Below, one piece after another: positions 63,425-64,000 of a stretch of 64,000 nt of DNA. The notes below the pieces were generated by a model that was not told the DNA's origin, did no database searches, and saw only the letters and a list, made by a program, of their open reading frames with translations. How positions within the stretch are numbered: the first letter of the stretch is position 1; every line of letters starts with the position of its first letter. This stretch comes from Halobaculum sp. CBA1158 (lineage in GTDB: Archaea > Halobacteriota > Halobacteria > Halobacteriales > Haloferacaceae), in assembly GCF_021431925.1 (NCBI RefSeq), contig NZ_CP090371.1, forward strand, positions 62,001 to 126,000. Reading direction: 5' to 3'. Made by a program: the position numbers and the translations under genes.

Positions 63425-63808
63425 CTACTTGCTGCTAAATGTCTCCTGCATAATAGCACCGCTGAGTCGCATCATATCTCGGTGACGGGAGGCGACCCGA
63501 CCCACCATCATTTTCGTGTTCGCCTCTGCGCACTCGTCCATCTCGGTGACGATCCGCTCCACATCTTCGTCTCCATCCCACACTCCCTGATCCGTCATCC
63601 ACGCGATGTCCTCGCAGCAGGCGATCTTCAGGTACTCCCTCACAACATCGATGTCGACCTCTTCTTCAACACCGTACTCTTCGAGGAGTTTGGGAGCGAC
63701 CTCGTCGGTTTTATCGAACAGTTTGTCGATCGACGCACGACTGATTCCATGAACTGTGGCCAGCGCGTCTTTGCCGTCCTCGCTGGAGTCGAACTTGGGC
63801 CCTCGCAT
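63425..63808 (-). CDS. Small unknown protein, paralogue of the one at 25324
   Basis: A 127-residue helical protein. From HGISRASIDKLF onwards it aligns by eye with the product of the gene at 25324-25740: EYGVEEEVDIDVV against EYGVRDEVDAEVV, then CCEDI against ACESS, GVWDGDEDVERIV against DVWEDPQEGVERLV and RHRDMMRLSGAIM against RNRDMAVLFNAML. The two are separated by 38 kb and lie at opposite ends of the island in view. Function unknown. The gene is read away from the palindromic cluster at 63866. Confidence 0.6.
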   Translation of the reverse strand: MRGPKFDSSEDGKDALATVHGISRASIDKLFDKTDEVAPKLLEEYGVEEEVDIDVVREYLKIACCEDIAWMTDQGVWDGDEDVERIVTEMDECAEANTKMMVGRVASRHRDMMRLSGAIMQETFSSK

Positions 63809-63865
63809 ATGGCGCCGACGTCACTGGATTCGGATAAATGCCGGCCCGATCACTGGGAGTTCAAA

Positions 63866-63918
63866 TAAGGTAATTCAGAATTAGGTATTCTAAAATACCC
63901 TATTTTAATCTACCTTAT
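63866..63918. promoter_or_regulatory. Overlapping palindromes between divergent genes
   Basis: ATAAGGTA (63865-63872) and TACCTTAT (63911-63918) are inverted arms; inside are GGTATT/AATACC (63884-63889, 63894-63899) and TAAAATA/TATTTTA (63891-63897, 63901-63907), which overlap and exclude each other. AATT-cag-AATT lies at 63872-63882. A regulator's operators are likely, between the gene at 63425 (minus) and the frame at 63957 (plus). Confidence 0.5.
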
Positions 63919-63956
63919 CCGACGCTGTTATTGCGGTGGCCCCAGACTGTGAGCAT

Positions 63957-64000
63957 ATGGACGCGTTCGTTGACCGTGATGCGGACATTGCGGCCCTCCA
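63957..64000 (+). CDS. Start of a gene, possibly an archaeal AAA ATPase
   Basis: Only the first 14 codons are visible: MDAFVDRDADIAAL. The pattern F-V-x-R-x-x-x-[IL]-A-x-L is often found at the start of archaeal AAA-family ATPases (Arch_ATPase/DUF234 type). The window ends here, so the product cannot be confirmed. The palindromic region at 63866 would be its promoter. Confidence 0.4.
   Translation, partial: MDAFVDRDADIAAL

Overview
The window is haloarchaeal chromosome. Reasons: very high G+C in the first third (bases 14221-14280 hand-count to 45 of 60), strongly acidic predicted proteins, a thermosome, Orc1/Cdc6, eIF1A, Rio1, a HalX response regulator and the haloarchaeal TatC pair, and many genes with a TATA-like box about 25-30 bases before the start codon (leaderless transcripts). 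A haloarchaeon of the Halorubrum/Halobaculum kind would fit, but genus is a guess.

Bases 1-23,370 are ordinary core genome. In order: the end of a cobalamin methyltransferase (CbiE-like), a GNAT acetyltransferase, a zinc alcohol dehydrogenase, a zinc ribbon, an FAD oxidoreductase, a small membrane protein, the thermosome, KH-domain Dim2-like protein, Rio1 kinase, eIF1A, an unlisted 59-residue membrane peptide, Hsp20, TyrRS, Orc1/Cdc6, a HalX regulator, a MutS-family ATPase, LarE, a histidine phosphatase, the divergent tatC pair (one with a long Asp-Gly tail, one a double TatC), a CopG regulator overlapping a queuosine/archaeosine-precursor transporter, and RlmE. Two clusters of hairpins with a conserved loop lie in two of the intergenic gaps.

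From about 23,400 to the right edge the sequence is an accessory, patchwork island. G+C falls sharply in places (24061-24120 hand-counts to 22 of 60; 41281-41340 to 18 of 60). It opens with unknown genes, a PD-(D/E)XK-like protein and two tyrosine recombinases with zinc ribbons. Next comes a defence cluster (29.8-46.9 kb): McrB/McrC-like pair, a large DUF499/BrxC-type ATPase with a small partner, a HEPN-motif protein, a PD-(D/E)XK endonuclease, a DUF1156-type DNA methyltransferase, an AlbA_2 (Schlafen-type) protein, an SNF2/RapA-like helicase and an overlapping coiled-coil zinc protein. A PIN-like gene and an AddAB-like helicase/nuclease pair follow (46.9-53.1 kb), then MazEF.

Bases 54-64 kb carry mostly unrecognised small genes, two inverted clusters of ORB-like G-rich repeats that may mark a replication origin, a candidate three-branched structured RNA, a two-gene operon of unknown function with a palindromic promoter, a membrane-anchored Mrr-like endonuclease, and a paralogue of a small gene found at the island's left end. 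The best candidates for something undescribed are the combined helicase-methylase-ATPase-nuclease-HEPN-AlbA_2 locus, whose methyltransferase gene has a composition break inside it, and the repeat/RNA region at 55.7-57.3 kb.
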